DNA from: Membranipora membranacea | Lineage: Eukaryota > Bryozoa > Gymnolaemata > Cheilostomatida > Membraniporidae | DNA length: 60,000 nt | Direction: 5' to 3' | NCBI GenBank assembly: GCA_914767715.1 | Contig: OU612070.1 | Span: 28,200,025 to 28,260,024, forward strand | Part shown: in pieces, positions 1-13,100 of the stretch | Layout: the number at the start of each line of letters is the position of its first letter | Position numbering within the stretch: position 1 is the first letter of the stretch | Notes under the pieces: generated by a model | Told to the model about the DNA's origin: nothing | Database searches by the model: none | Seen by the model: the letters and a program-made list of their open reading frames with translations, nothing else | Made by a program: the position numbers and the translations under genes

Positions 1-1116
1 ATACTAATTTTGATTAATTTTTGATTTTATAATTTTAATCTTCACGCAGAGGCCCTCAAAACACTAGAACCATAGACTAGAGATCATAGCCTCTGTTAGA
101 ATAGTCTGAGCCCCCCCCCCCCGCCCGCGCCCGCGCCCCCTCCCTCCACTGTTAGAACTGTATTAAGGTAATGAGGTGGGTTCTCCATCACAGAATACAA
201 CCTCAGAAGCCGCTCAAAGTCAATCAAGGAAACAATCGCAAGTCTTAATTATTCAAGTTATTGAACTAGTACTAAAACCCTCCAAAACATCACCGATCAA
301 TTATCATTTATTTATATAATATAATGGAAAACAAATCAATCTGATTGATCAGTTTCTCTAAGTTTGTGATATTAATCCTGACAGCATGAAGGAGAACCTG
401 TTTTAGTTTGGATGCCTCGATAGTTTTAATCCTTCTCTAATAAAGTGCATGAGGATGATATACCCGGCTTAAGCTCTGTCTGAGGTTACGCATCATTTCC
501 AGACAAGGGACAACATCATTAAACCTGCTAGAACCCGGAACACTGAGCATCATGTGAAGCAACATGAAAAATGAGCAAGTGGGTTTTTTGCTTTTTAATG
601 CTAATCCATCATAAGCGAGCAACATAACAACTTTCTGAAGTAGCAGGTAACCGAAAATCTAATGTCTGTTATCTGATGAGGCAATATCTATCATTATGTG
701 GGTTTAGTGAAGAGTTAATCCCATTTTTGATATCTTATCATTTTATCGGTGTGTCAGGGTGTCAGTACAATGTGGGCTGTGAGTGTCAGCCTTAGACTAA
801 AACCTCAGGAAAAATTATAGGCAATATCAACCATGACGCGATGCTTGCTTCAGACAGCTGTTCTGAGCAGCAATAATTGTTGTTTTGATGACGCCTAGTA
901 CTGTTGGGCCACCGGAAGGTTGCATACTCTAACCTATCGTTTATCAGTCCCATAGGGACCAGCGCTCAGGATATAGGGTGTAAGACATGTAGGAAAGCTA
1001 ATGATGCGTAAGATCGTTTTGTTGTTTCCATGGGAAATGAGCTGTCACTGGCCCATAACTGCCTCGTATTATTGTACTGACAGGGTACGACAGGTACCCC
1101 CTGCCCCTGTACTCAC
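1..1116. other. Region beyond the last recognised PPP4R4 exon
   Basis: Because the exon ending at 1117 finishes in phase 2, this is intron or holds unrecognised C-terminal exons. The human C-terminal region is disordered and poorly conserved, so an exon could be missed. Apart from the poly-C repeat at 103-150 I see nothing coding. Confidence 0.5.
103..150 (+). repeat. TAGTCTGAGC-poly-C repeat, copy 1
   Basis: ATAGTCTGAGC followed by a run of C and CCGCGCC-type sequence. The same TAGTCTGAGC+C(n) head occurs at 31489 and, inverted, at about 58100, in otherwise unrelated flanks. Confidence 0.6.
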
Positions 1117-4100
1117 CTGTCTAGTATATCGACTGTAGTTTTTAGTTGAGAGAGCACATCTCGATCCCTCTCATTAATCAGTAATTTCCTGACGTGAGAT
1201 TCTAACTGCTGCAGTAGATTTCTGTCTACAGGAAGTCTTATTGTGTTCTTCAGTGACGGTAATAAGTGACACAACCTGTGAGGAAATAGTAGGATAAGTA
1301 TATAAGTGAGTGTATGAGAGCGTCAAATTGATCTCACGAGCGAATATTGAAAGGGTCGACTTCAATGCCTCATAACACAGCTTTTGGTGGTCCAAGAGGG
1401 TCAAATTTGGGCTTGTTTTGAAGATGATAAGCTGGATAAACAGCTTTGATAATCCCAATCTTACTTTCATGGATGCTTTAAATCTTGGAAATCAAATTAG
1501 AGGGGAAGCGATTCTGACTGTATGATGTTGGTTACTTAGACTTAATGAGAGTTAATTCATATTACTTTTTAATGATGTCATGATCAAGTCAATCCACATC
1601 TCTACGACATGATTACCCGATCTCTCACCTTGATTATGTACCAATTAGTGCATAATCAAGACTAGAGATCGGTGTGCTAATTTCCATGAGTGGGTTTGGA
1701 AATCCCAATTAATAAGATGGAAACAAAAAACCCTGGCTATCGTTGGTTGCACTGTTTTTCTGACTATCCGCAAACTGCTTAAGCACCACCTGGGAGAAGC
1801 CAAAAACTTACATCCCTCAGCCATCAGGAACACATAAACGTGATGGATGGAGGGAGATTAATAGGCAATATCGAGCAACAAAGATGAAAGGCCATGTGGT
1901 GCAATGGCGCTAAGACCTGCCATTATGGCTGTATATATTTTTATACCGAGATTGAAAAACATCGTTAATTATGATGTGGGTTGAACAATGTTTGAAAGAT
2001 TAAAGATAATTGTGCAGCTAATCCCAGTAATAGCTTCTAAGTTTCTTAAGCCAATCCCGATGATCTGGCAAAAGACATCTGTGGATATCAAGCTCAGCTA
2101 TCAATTTTTTTGGTATGCCAAACAAAAATAATAATCGAAATCCTCACGCCACTAAGTATCTTATCAGATTTATTTAATCCTTTGTCAGCGAGCTCTAAAT
2201 CACATGAGTCATACCGCTGTAAATTACCTGTAATCTATTTCCTTAACACCACAAACTCTCGTCAATCGTCTATTGAGGTGGTGGTCAATTACCCCATTTA
2301 GAATCTAAATCTCAGGTCATACCAACAAAGAACCCATTACCTAATATAGTTTAGAAGCAATCCGTAGGATGTGGAAAATTTTCAGCAGGATACTGCGTTC
2401 TTTTGAATGATCACAAACAGGTCAGAGGTTGTTGGATTGAGTCAGACCGATTAGACCAAACAGCAAAACAATTTCTTGGAATTCTACCCAAACATCCTAA
2501 GATAAGAATTGATAGTATGGAAAGCTTCTCTTTGACCAATTTTTATTATCAGTGGCGCATCCACGCAATCAGGAAAAAACAACTCAAATTTCAATTAAAA
2601 CAATTTAAATGTCTGTTTTCCCTAACCGCAAAGGTAATTATACAGGAGATTTGCCAAATAATGCGAGCGTAAATGTGTCACAGGTACATTAGCCTGATAT
2701 GAATCTCAATTATTAATTAGGAGGTGAAATTTTCACTGCTCTCGAACAGAAACTGAGGAAGCGGCTGGAATACTAATAACGGATATGAAGCCTCAGGATG
2801 ATTGGCTAATTGGCTGATTAGCCAATCCTTTTATTTTATTCCAATGATTTCCTCAATGATGAAAAGAAAATTAATGATGAGAAGAATGTTGCAGGCAAGG
2901 GAATGGCCTTAAATTGAATATTCCTGCAAATTTGGCAGTTCCTTTCCGGTACTGTCAACCATGACATGACAGATTGGAATACACCACTTCTGCTGGGCCC
3001 CTCAAAGCATGGGCTCAAAGCAAGGCAGGCCACCTGCATTTTTGAGTCATAATTTGGTATGATACAGCAGAAAATATCTCTGATAAAATCAACCCATGGT
3101 GGCAGAGCGGAGTTATTTCATTGCCACAGTATCAAAGATAGGTCTCTTGTGATCTTCGTTAAATCAAAGTGCAGTACAAACCTAAGTCTGATGTTAGGGA
3201 CAGAGTCAGAGGATAACTCCAGAGCACACTCATAGAAATGTTCCTTGAAGAATGTCCGAGAGAATAACTGTAATACCTCACTGCATATGTCTATAAATAA
3301 TGTGCGGTCTCTAAAACTCTTTCCACATCCAAATTCTGTAAAAAAACACATCAAAAACACATAAAAAGGTTAAAATTGAGTCAAGGTGTAGCAAGATTGA
3401 TGAACAGCTTGAAAATCATACCCCCATCGAGACATTGAGGAAATGAATTAAAACAAGAATTTATGCCCTCAATTCCTACCATTTTCACCTCAAATCTTAA
3501 ATGATGTTCGATAGAACTTTTAACTGTGAGTCAGAAATAAATAGCCGGTTTTCGGTTCTTTCTCACATCTTGGATGACCCAGAGAGACTGCAGAAAACTA
3601 ATTATCAGGTTGCCGGACGACGGATCTATTCTCAGCAGGCAGCTAGATAACCTCCATAATCCGACCACCCACAATGATTAAGCTCATTACAAGGTGTCTA
3701 GATCTGCCGAGATTACTAAATCTGGATATGACATGTCTTGTTACAACCGGGTACAGGTAGGATCGCAGCTGTCATAAATAGACACGGCCATAAAACACAA
3801 ACCTGTTTTTATCCGCTGACAAATTTCCATTCGCTGTTCCTGTTTTTTATTGCACCTCATGTATTTCAACATCGTTTTCACCGCCGATATACGCACAGGC
3901 CGCGCTTTCTATAAAACAGCCAAGATTATTGTGACGAAGAGAATATTATAGACAATGTTGATGAATAGCTTCATGCAACAGGATATAATTCATATTGGGT
4001 GTGGCATTGAAAGGCTAATTTGTAAGGTTTCGTTTTATAGAACAACAGTTTGCTTCACTCCATCTATAAACCGCAACTGATGGTCAGAGGTGGCAACAAA

Positions 4101-7100
4101 AACTTCAGAGGGATCATGTGATCTATGGACGGTTACAAAACAAAGTCTTTGGGACTGATATTGATTGGTAATTGCCAAAAGGCGTCAGTTGGCCAATCAA
4201 GGATTAAAAAGAAATATATATTGGATACAAAATGTTCCCATAACAAATATCCCCATATATGAAGTTGGTAGCTTTGATTAAGGTATGTCCATGTATATTA
4301 AGCTAGTGAATTATGAGTGGATATGAGGAGATGGCATGAAGATGCCGGATAGTTAGTAATTACTCACAGCGTTGTGCAGTTTGTTGAATATATGAGGTAT
4401 AAGTTTATTATATATCTGGTCACTAGAGAATATTTGCGTTAAGGACGACATATTTTCCAGTATTTGTTCTTGTAACCTCCAATCATTGGATGCAAATATC
4501 ACATTGTCACAAGTCAGGATCGCAGTTAATAAATCCCCGGAATTCTGCGTCCTGTCGGGGTTTATAACTTTGCTTAGCATGTCCATAGTGTCAGGCAAGT
4601 GGTTCACAATTCCACCTAATACTTGTACATATTCATCCTTGAATAAGACGACTAAATCTCGTAGCAGTAACGATACATGTGATCCGATACACCGAGAAAT
4701 CTACGAACAGGGAGAGATACAGTTTCACGGAATGCATACAATTCTGTTGCTTCAGATGGGGACAACACATCTTAGAGATTAATATAAAAAGACGTCATGG
4801 TCTTACCATGGATAAAGATTGGTATTGCTCAAGTTATCAACCAAAATAAATCGGATAAGCGACAAAATATTGGATCATTACCCCCTTCCGCATTCTATCA
4901 TCTCCTAATTAATGAGTTTGTTGCTGAGTTTTTAACCTATCATGGATAATGTCATAAGTCGTTATTCTAAAAATGGTGACAAGAATGTCCTGTTGAAAGT
5001 CTTCCAAAAAATTCAGGCCTTGTATCCATTTAAAATCAAAGGAGCTATTGAAAGGGTATACAGCTAGGGCTGATTACTGACCTCATGGAAACCGGAGGCC
5101 ATAGTTTTTCTCACTGGGATACTGGGGTCTCTACACAGCCGTGAGAAGCTGGGGTACAACTCTGCGTCAAACTTAGTAGAGCCGCCAGCAAACACAGTCA
5201 TTGCCTACAAGTGTAAAACAACAATCATAGTAAAACCCACACAATTATGGTAATCATTTGTCATTGTCACTATTATGGAAATAAGTATTTCTATCGCATA
5301 TTTCTCACGCCCAATGAAAAAAGGCCAACTTTCCAATTACCACGTGTCACAAATCCTTCCGTGTCCAGATAATACAATCTACCCTTAATTTAGTGATGAG
5401 GTTTGTGTGAGGTTTTGGCTCTTACCGGAAAGTTGAAAGCTGCGTTGACTCTGCATTCGATTGGTCGATCATCCTCAAATACATTAATACTCATGGGCTG
5501 TAAAGAAAGAATAGGTAAAACCTCAGCAAACTATGATGTGCAATAAACAAACTCTAATACTACTGAGTGAAAACAAAATGTGAAGATGTAAAACAAAACT
5601 TTACCTTCACTTTGAAGTTGTGCTTCCTTGGATGCCTATCTTCAAAGAGAAGACAACTTGAAAGATGAGCGATAACGTGTCAATAAATGGCCACTGTTAT
5701 GCTCATTCTTGGTGATGTACATGATTGTTACATATTAAATGATTATGTTGTTATTTTTTAAGATGCCAACAAGACAATATTAATGCTTAGCACCATTGTG
5801 TCTTCCAAAGATCGACTGACTAGTAACAGTAGTGAGATGGCCCATGGTGACTATCCCAGCCTCAGACACATCTACATTTACCTTAGGTGCGAGATTATCA
5901 TTAATATCACTGTTCCTCTCACTATGACTAGAATCGTTGACTCCCATGGCACACAGCTTCTTATAGAAATCTAAGAACCAGGCTTTCTGTTTATCTGTCA
6001 TGTAATGTGACAGGCCGTGACATAGTTTACCCAAGTGCCTGCTGACTACAGGCAGAGTAGAGTCCTCATCTTGTAGAGCTCCCTGACAGAACTTCACTAC
6101 CAGAGGTATTATTGTGTTTGTACAAGTATCTGTAAAGGAAGATATAAGATAAAATCCAAAACAATAACCTTATTTTCAACCACTGGTGAGCTGTAAGTAA
6201 AGTTTAAAGAGTGAATTTCTTGCTGAATTTTTAGTACCTTTGCCGGCCTTGAATCGTAAATTGAATAATATACTCTACATAGCTTCAAAATTTCAGGCAT
6301 ACAATCTAGCATGCTACACCTTCCTCTCCTCATGGCAAAAGTCAGTATAACAAACCTTCATCGAGTAGATTGAGAACACTGACTACAGTATCGAGACCAG
6401 CCAATCTGACTGAGCTCTCCTCATCATTAGCTAATTCTACTAACTCTGGTAAAATTGCACTCTTTGTTGACTCCAAACTATAATAAAAGAATCACAGTTG
6501 GTTTACCCTGTATGGTTTACCCTGTACGGCTTTATGTGGTTTACCCTGTACGGCTTTATGATAAGGAGCTTGATGGCTCAATGAAATTCTATTTGAACAG
6601 GTAAATTTTTATCCATATCTATATTTTGATCAAAAATACAGAGTTGAGAAACTTACACCTCCAATCAGCCGAACATACTATAAAGCACAACTCTTATCTT
6701 AGACTCTTAGCAATCCTGAACACCTTTCTCATGATATATTCGGACTATGGGAATACAATAGCGGTGAATGTATCATGTTTAATATACTCACCCTAAACCT
6801 TTGGCAACTAAATCCAGTTGTCTACACATACAAGCTCTCACTTCATACTCGACATCCTGACACAATGACTGTACTAACGGTAATATCTCCTTCTTTATTC
6901 TGCAACAAAATAACAACCGTTACAATAAACTCCATCAAACTACTATATGTTAGCTCTCTGATTTGCTAATTTCCATCTGATCATACAGGTTCTATGTAAT
7001 TTGTCAATACGGGATAGGAGTGGTCTGTTAATTTTACAGGGGCACACAACTCTACAGAAGTGATGAAACATAAGTTGCATGACTGAAGTTGCCACCAGAA

Positions 7101-10100
7101 GGGTCATGTAATGAGAATGAGCGAAACCTTTAGAGTCATATCATCACAATCACTTCTCTTGAAATCCTTGCTCCTTTGGTCTTTCAACAGAGCAAGCTCG
7201 TGCCCAACCATTCGCTCAGAATATATTTATAGTTCTGTCAAGCAGTGAGCAACTGAAGAACCTCTGGCGGGTTCAATAAAGATTGTATCAGATAGTGATT
7301 CTCGCAGTTTCAATTGAAAGACCCCCTGGATCACTGATGCAAGGTGTTGAGCATTGATTAAATATAATTGAGCCTAGCAGTTTTACATGGATATCATCTT
7401 TTCAGGATCACAGCTCAAATTACAGAAGAAAGATGAGCTTGTGTAAGATTGCAGGCAGGGCAGAGCCCTCTTCTATCAGGCACTTGAAACAGTAAAGGCT
7501 CCAAGGCTAATAAACAATGACTTACATGAAACTTTCCAGGCAGATGGAGATCTTGCCTAGTATCTTACAGCTGATGAGCCGTGACTGGATATTCTGTGAG
7601 AGTTGTCCCTTTTGCATAGCTTTGTTCATGACCTGCAAATAACAATTAATAACAGATATAACGACACTTCATGTGGGAAAGTCACGAAGGAAACCTATAA
7701 AATGGCCGGTGGTATGTTATAAGAGTATTACAACATTCAGAGTGACCAAATTATTAATGTGAATTTGAAAGATTGGTCGATAGTTTGTGGGTAAACAGCC
7801 TATGCTAACATACTTCATAGAAGTCAAACACCTGGGGGGGGGGACTCACAGATCAACAAGCCTGCATAATTAGCATGATAAGATAACTCTTATATTAACA
7901 CAGCATTCCAAAGAATCGGATAATAACAATCAGTTATATATTATATCAGCGGATCACTTTAGCCTGCAGGAGTTTCAACTCTTAAACTTGTATTATCAGT
8001 TTTTCAATCAATAACTTATTGAACCGCTTACATAACTACAGCTGCTGCTTATCATCAATACACTTACATCTTACTAACACTTACAATATCATAACCGACT
8101 TACACACAACCTAGACCTACATACAGACCTACATACAGGGCTAGTGCGCTGCACATTGAATTATTTTTTATCAGAGAAGAATTCAGCTACCCTGAGAGTA
8201 TAAGAAAAATCCTATTCGAAATCTCAAGGTCCGCTATTGGTGATAGCAAGGAGTTAGAGAATGCTTGGTGATAGTGAGAGCGGCATGCAGATTGGGTTTT
8301 GAAATGGCTCAAATCAAGGAGTTAGTCTCCAACTCCTTGCTCAAATTCAAGTCATGTAACGAATTAGCTTCAGACGAAGAAAAACAACCTACAATAACTA
8401 AAATCGAGTTTGATCATTTGTGCCTGCTACCCTCTACAGGGTAAACTGCATGAAAAATGGATCAAACTTTTACACATTCTGATGCCCACAATGCCTCTAT
8501 GACATCCACGATACATCTATAGTGCATCATATTCTAAAACTTACATCTTTTCTGAGTACTTCTTTGGATAGAGATGGTATGACCTCCAGCAGAGCTTCGA
8601 GCCACGCTTCTCCGATGTCGCTGTCTTTGTTATCTAGTGCTGTCAGCATTATTGGCAGTAGGTGTAGACTAAATACAGAACTAGATACAATGTCTGACTG
8701 GAAGATCTGCAGGAAGATTGAGCTGGCTGCCAACTGCATGTCAGGCTGAGCTATCGGCAGAAACTCCTATAAAACAAAGAGAGCTTGTAGTTATAACATT
8801 GAGATATGTGTTAAAACTATGACTTATGTAGAGGGCAGGGCAGGGCAGTATGAGTTTTGGAGCAGTTAACCTTCTTACAAATCAGCGAGTGAGAGGGCAC
8901 AATAAATGTGGAACGAGAATTCAAACCATGTTCTTCTTTCCGACCCAACAGCCCAGTTTGTTGACATTTCACATGAGTTCCCTAGTAACAGGAGCTGGGT
9001 TCTGTGAGGTTCTGTGAGGTACAGTATGTTGTTACTCAGACATAGAGAGGTTTTATATTACTAAATCGATTGTTACCCTTAGGCCCTGCTTCAAACATGA
9101 CACTTCAGTTCACTTGAGTTAAGAATTAAGAGGATTTCAAACTTAACTGGTTTCAACTGCTGAGCAACTACAAGTGGCCGTACACAAACAACAAGTGACT
9201 GTGCCTGCCCACAACATGAGCTTACATCATGTAAAGGTCCTGTTTGAGGAAAAGTAATAATGATGCTTCTAGTTCCTCAAAACTTTTACTCATTGAAATA
9301 AGAAATGATATGAACTCAAATTACAACACTGTTTTCACAGAGGCTTTTTATGTTCCCACAAAGTTGCACACTCTTGTGTATTTTATAGCAGTAATTTTAC
9401 AACCACTAATGAGCTTTTATATTACATCCACGTAAAGATTTGTGTAGATAGAGGTCTCAGAATAACAGATTACTAATCAATCACCACAGTATATTATTAT
9501 ATAACCTTATTACAGTACATGTACAGGGTAATCAAGTTAATTACAGCCTAATATCAACCTAATACTCCACTTCCCATCAAAATGCGGTGAGCTGAGCTGA
9601 AGGGTAGAAATAAAACAATTATCATTCCTGCGATCTACATCATTGAATGTCAAGCAGCTGCCGAAAAACTCCAATACTACATTCCACAGCTTTCAAGTGC
9701 AATTTTATGGCCAGTCAGGGTATTGTCTGTGTTATGATGGATTAACGCTTTGCTTTCCATCACTGGATCTGCCCTTCATATCAAGTGCTTATTCACTTGG
9801 GGAGATATTTACACAATTTATCTAACAAGAACCTGGTCAGATACTTCATTTTGATCACCATAATACGGTCTGAGCCTATACGCCTGTTCTGATTATCAGT
9901 GCCTAATAGTAACATCAGACACTGCAGGTTTAGATAATATATCAAGGCGACTCGAACTTCTTGGATATAACCAGAGACTATAGATATATCTATAGTCTCT
10001 GATATAACCAGAGTCTTGTGGTAATATTACTGGGGAACCAAATTGCAAATTTCCTCTAAAGTCAATAGGATATGTGGAAACAAAATAAACAGGCCACTCT

Positions 10101-13100
10101 GGTTATATAGGAAGTAGGTTCTTTGTTTGACCTCATGTCTGTTGTCATGGAGTGTCAGTTTGATGACACGTGAGTATCTCCCACCTCCCACCACCTGCAA
10201 GATGTACTTTTGCTGTGACCAGGATTATTTTATAAACACTAGTGTCAGTAATAAGAAGCCTGGTCACAACCGTACTAAAAGGGTTCCCTCCCATCAGGGG
10301 GAATTCTCCCTGCTCCTATACGCAGCCTCACTGGAGAGAATTATGAGTGACTTACCTTGATTTTAGGTATGACTCTCCTGAGGCACTCATCTTTGTTATC
10401 TCTGAGTAGATGAGGTAGACTAGTAACCACACTTAACCTCTGTATGTCCTGTCCACAGCTATAAAATAAAGGCAAATACTTCTATAACCACCACAACAAT
10501 GATCAGTATCAGTATAATATATGCTGGGTGCCGGGTGGGCCAAACAATCTCAACAACATGCCTAAATATTGAGGAGGACAGACACCAGTTGTGTTCCTAG
10601 AATATCTCATAGCTGCCCTGATTTCTACGACCTACATACAGCAGATTGAAATCCTTGTTATAATTTTTAGTGAATTGTTATAGCAAGGGTAGTTAGATTA
10701 AAAACATAATATCAGATGGATTTCAGACTACTGTATGATTACAAAATAGTATGACGCTGCTGTCAGAACGGCTAGAGGAAAACCAACCATTGAATGCACC
10801 AAGGAACTCCTGTTCATTGAATATACTGAGAATAGTAGCTTTCAGTTAGACTAAGATTACAATGTAGATAGTGATGTTAATCTCTAGCCCTAAACTGACG
10901 TCATCCTTCCGCAAATGGCAGAGCTCAAGATCATATCAGTTATATAAAGTCCCTCAAAACACTACTTATTACCTAATAATCTCCAATTTACTGATATTAT
11001 AGCCTATAATATTTGTCAACTATTGAAGTAATAAGGATGCATGGAAAGCAACGAAACCAAAGTTTTAATTAAACCATGAGATACAATCACACTCAAATTT
11101 CATCAGAACTCATTTCGTAGACCTAACCAAACCACAGAATGCAGAGCTGAGCAGAGCAGAGAAGTAGTCGTAGTAGTAGTAGCTGCGGAACTATCCAACT
11201 TGTTGGCTGGTCATTTCAATTTGATGTATCTGATTACTGATGTCAAAAATGATATCATTCAGGGACAGAAAAGCCTGTCAAAAATTAACTCAATCAAAGA
11301 CACTATTATCAATTAGTATTTATAATCTTTGCTATTATACTTCTGCTGTGACTGTTAAAAATGTAAATTATATACATAGAAACCCTGGGATCCCTGTTAA
11401 CTATTGCTTTGGGAATCGTGGCAAAATTATAGGCCTGCCAAAAACTACATAAAGTGTGAAATTAAATTCATATCAGCTTGATTAATCTAGAGAGACAGCC
11501 TTCCAAAGCGCTTATAAAGATTGAAATTCAAACATCAAGCAAATCAAATAAACTTTATGGCTGTCAGGCCGACACCACGGATATGACTAGCAGCTCGATA
11601 GAGACAGACTGGAGGTTACTGTACTTTTCAGTTGAGGAGAACTCAGGGCACACACAAATATAAGTGTATTTGTGTAGACTGACAGTTTGCCAAATAATGA
11701 CAATCACTATAGAGATTTACTGCGACCTGCAATCCCAGACATGAGAGTCCTTCTTAGCATCAGAATGGCCAGAAATCACCACAAGTATTATCTGGTTCAA
11801 TAGTTTTATCAAATGAGTGTCCGCACCTATATTCTGGGCCCACTGATAGGTTCACACGTCCTTATTAATCCCACGCATCAGTCAAAATCAAAATAAATGT
11901 AATAATATTTTCAAAGCAAGGTAATCCAATTTGAGGCTAATTAACATTTGTTTAAATATAAAGTAATTAGTAACTTCAAACAAAGCCCAAGCATAGATAA
12001 TGAATTCATCAATATGGAGAACAAAGACAAGTTCTGTCAACAACAAACAAGCCTAATGAGGAACTAGTACAGCAAAGAACAGAATAATCATAAATATATG
12101 ACTTTGTGAGTAAGAGCAAGAGATGTACAAGTGAGTGATATATAGGATCAATCACAAGATTCTAGGAAAGCGAAAAATTTCCGTAATCACATGTAATGCA
12201 CTATTATAGGCAGGCCTAAAGCCAGCATATGGAACATATTTCCGCCTTGCAAACTCCCCACAAAACAACCATCCAAAGTAAGTTGGCACCAAAATACCGA
12301 CATTTTTCCGAGTCCTTGTTTTGATGATGGCTGCTGATGTGACACTCTATGTGAATGCAGAAGATTACCAACAAAATAAGAACCTAATATGCATCTATAA
12401 TCAGGCTTATGTTGGATACCAGATGGGCCAGCATTCCTATCATCACAGAGTAAGGATCTGTGTTATTATCAATAAAGTGATTCAAAACCACAAAACTAAA
12501 GAGCTATCATCATTTGGTCAAGCACTGATTGCTTATTCGGAAGACATCACCTATTATTCATCTTTGCAGACACAACAAACCCTGACAAGAACCATCTCAC
12601 AGAAACCTCGATGAACAGCAATCCAAATAATTTAGAGTTGCAGATAGAGGCGTCAATACAACTGAGATGATGATGGGAACAAGCTGCTGTACACTGTGTT
12701 GATGTAGGCCTCTAGCTGTAGGTATGGAGGCGATGCATTGCATGTTGAGCGGCAATCAAAATATCATCTAAATATCACGACTTTGAGTGAACTTTGACAG
12801 GTAGTAGACCTCCAGCTGTGAGAGAACTAGGCTATCTCTCTCATCAAAGCAGAGAGAGGTTATCATACTGTATGCTGGTAGATGAAACACTGCAGTGCAT
12901 AACCTAGTCCGGATAACAGCAAGATAACCAACCAGACACATGAAAGATTCATGAAAACTTCTACTAATCATCAAGATTTACTATCAGTTTCCAACAGGAA
13001 TGATAAATTATTGGTATCCGAACAATCGTCTTTTCCCATAGGCCCACATGAAAGGAACAGTGATGTCAGAAAGGTCTGAGAAATGGACCATTGACCTCGA

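Noticed and set aside
10898-10905. TGACGTCA in PPP4R4 intron 2 as an internal promoter for the nested unit
   Set aside because: It lies downstream of all nested exons on the minus strand, so it cannot be their promoter; occurrence by chance is plausible.
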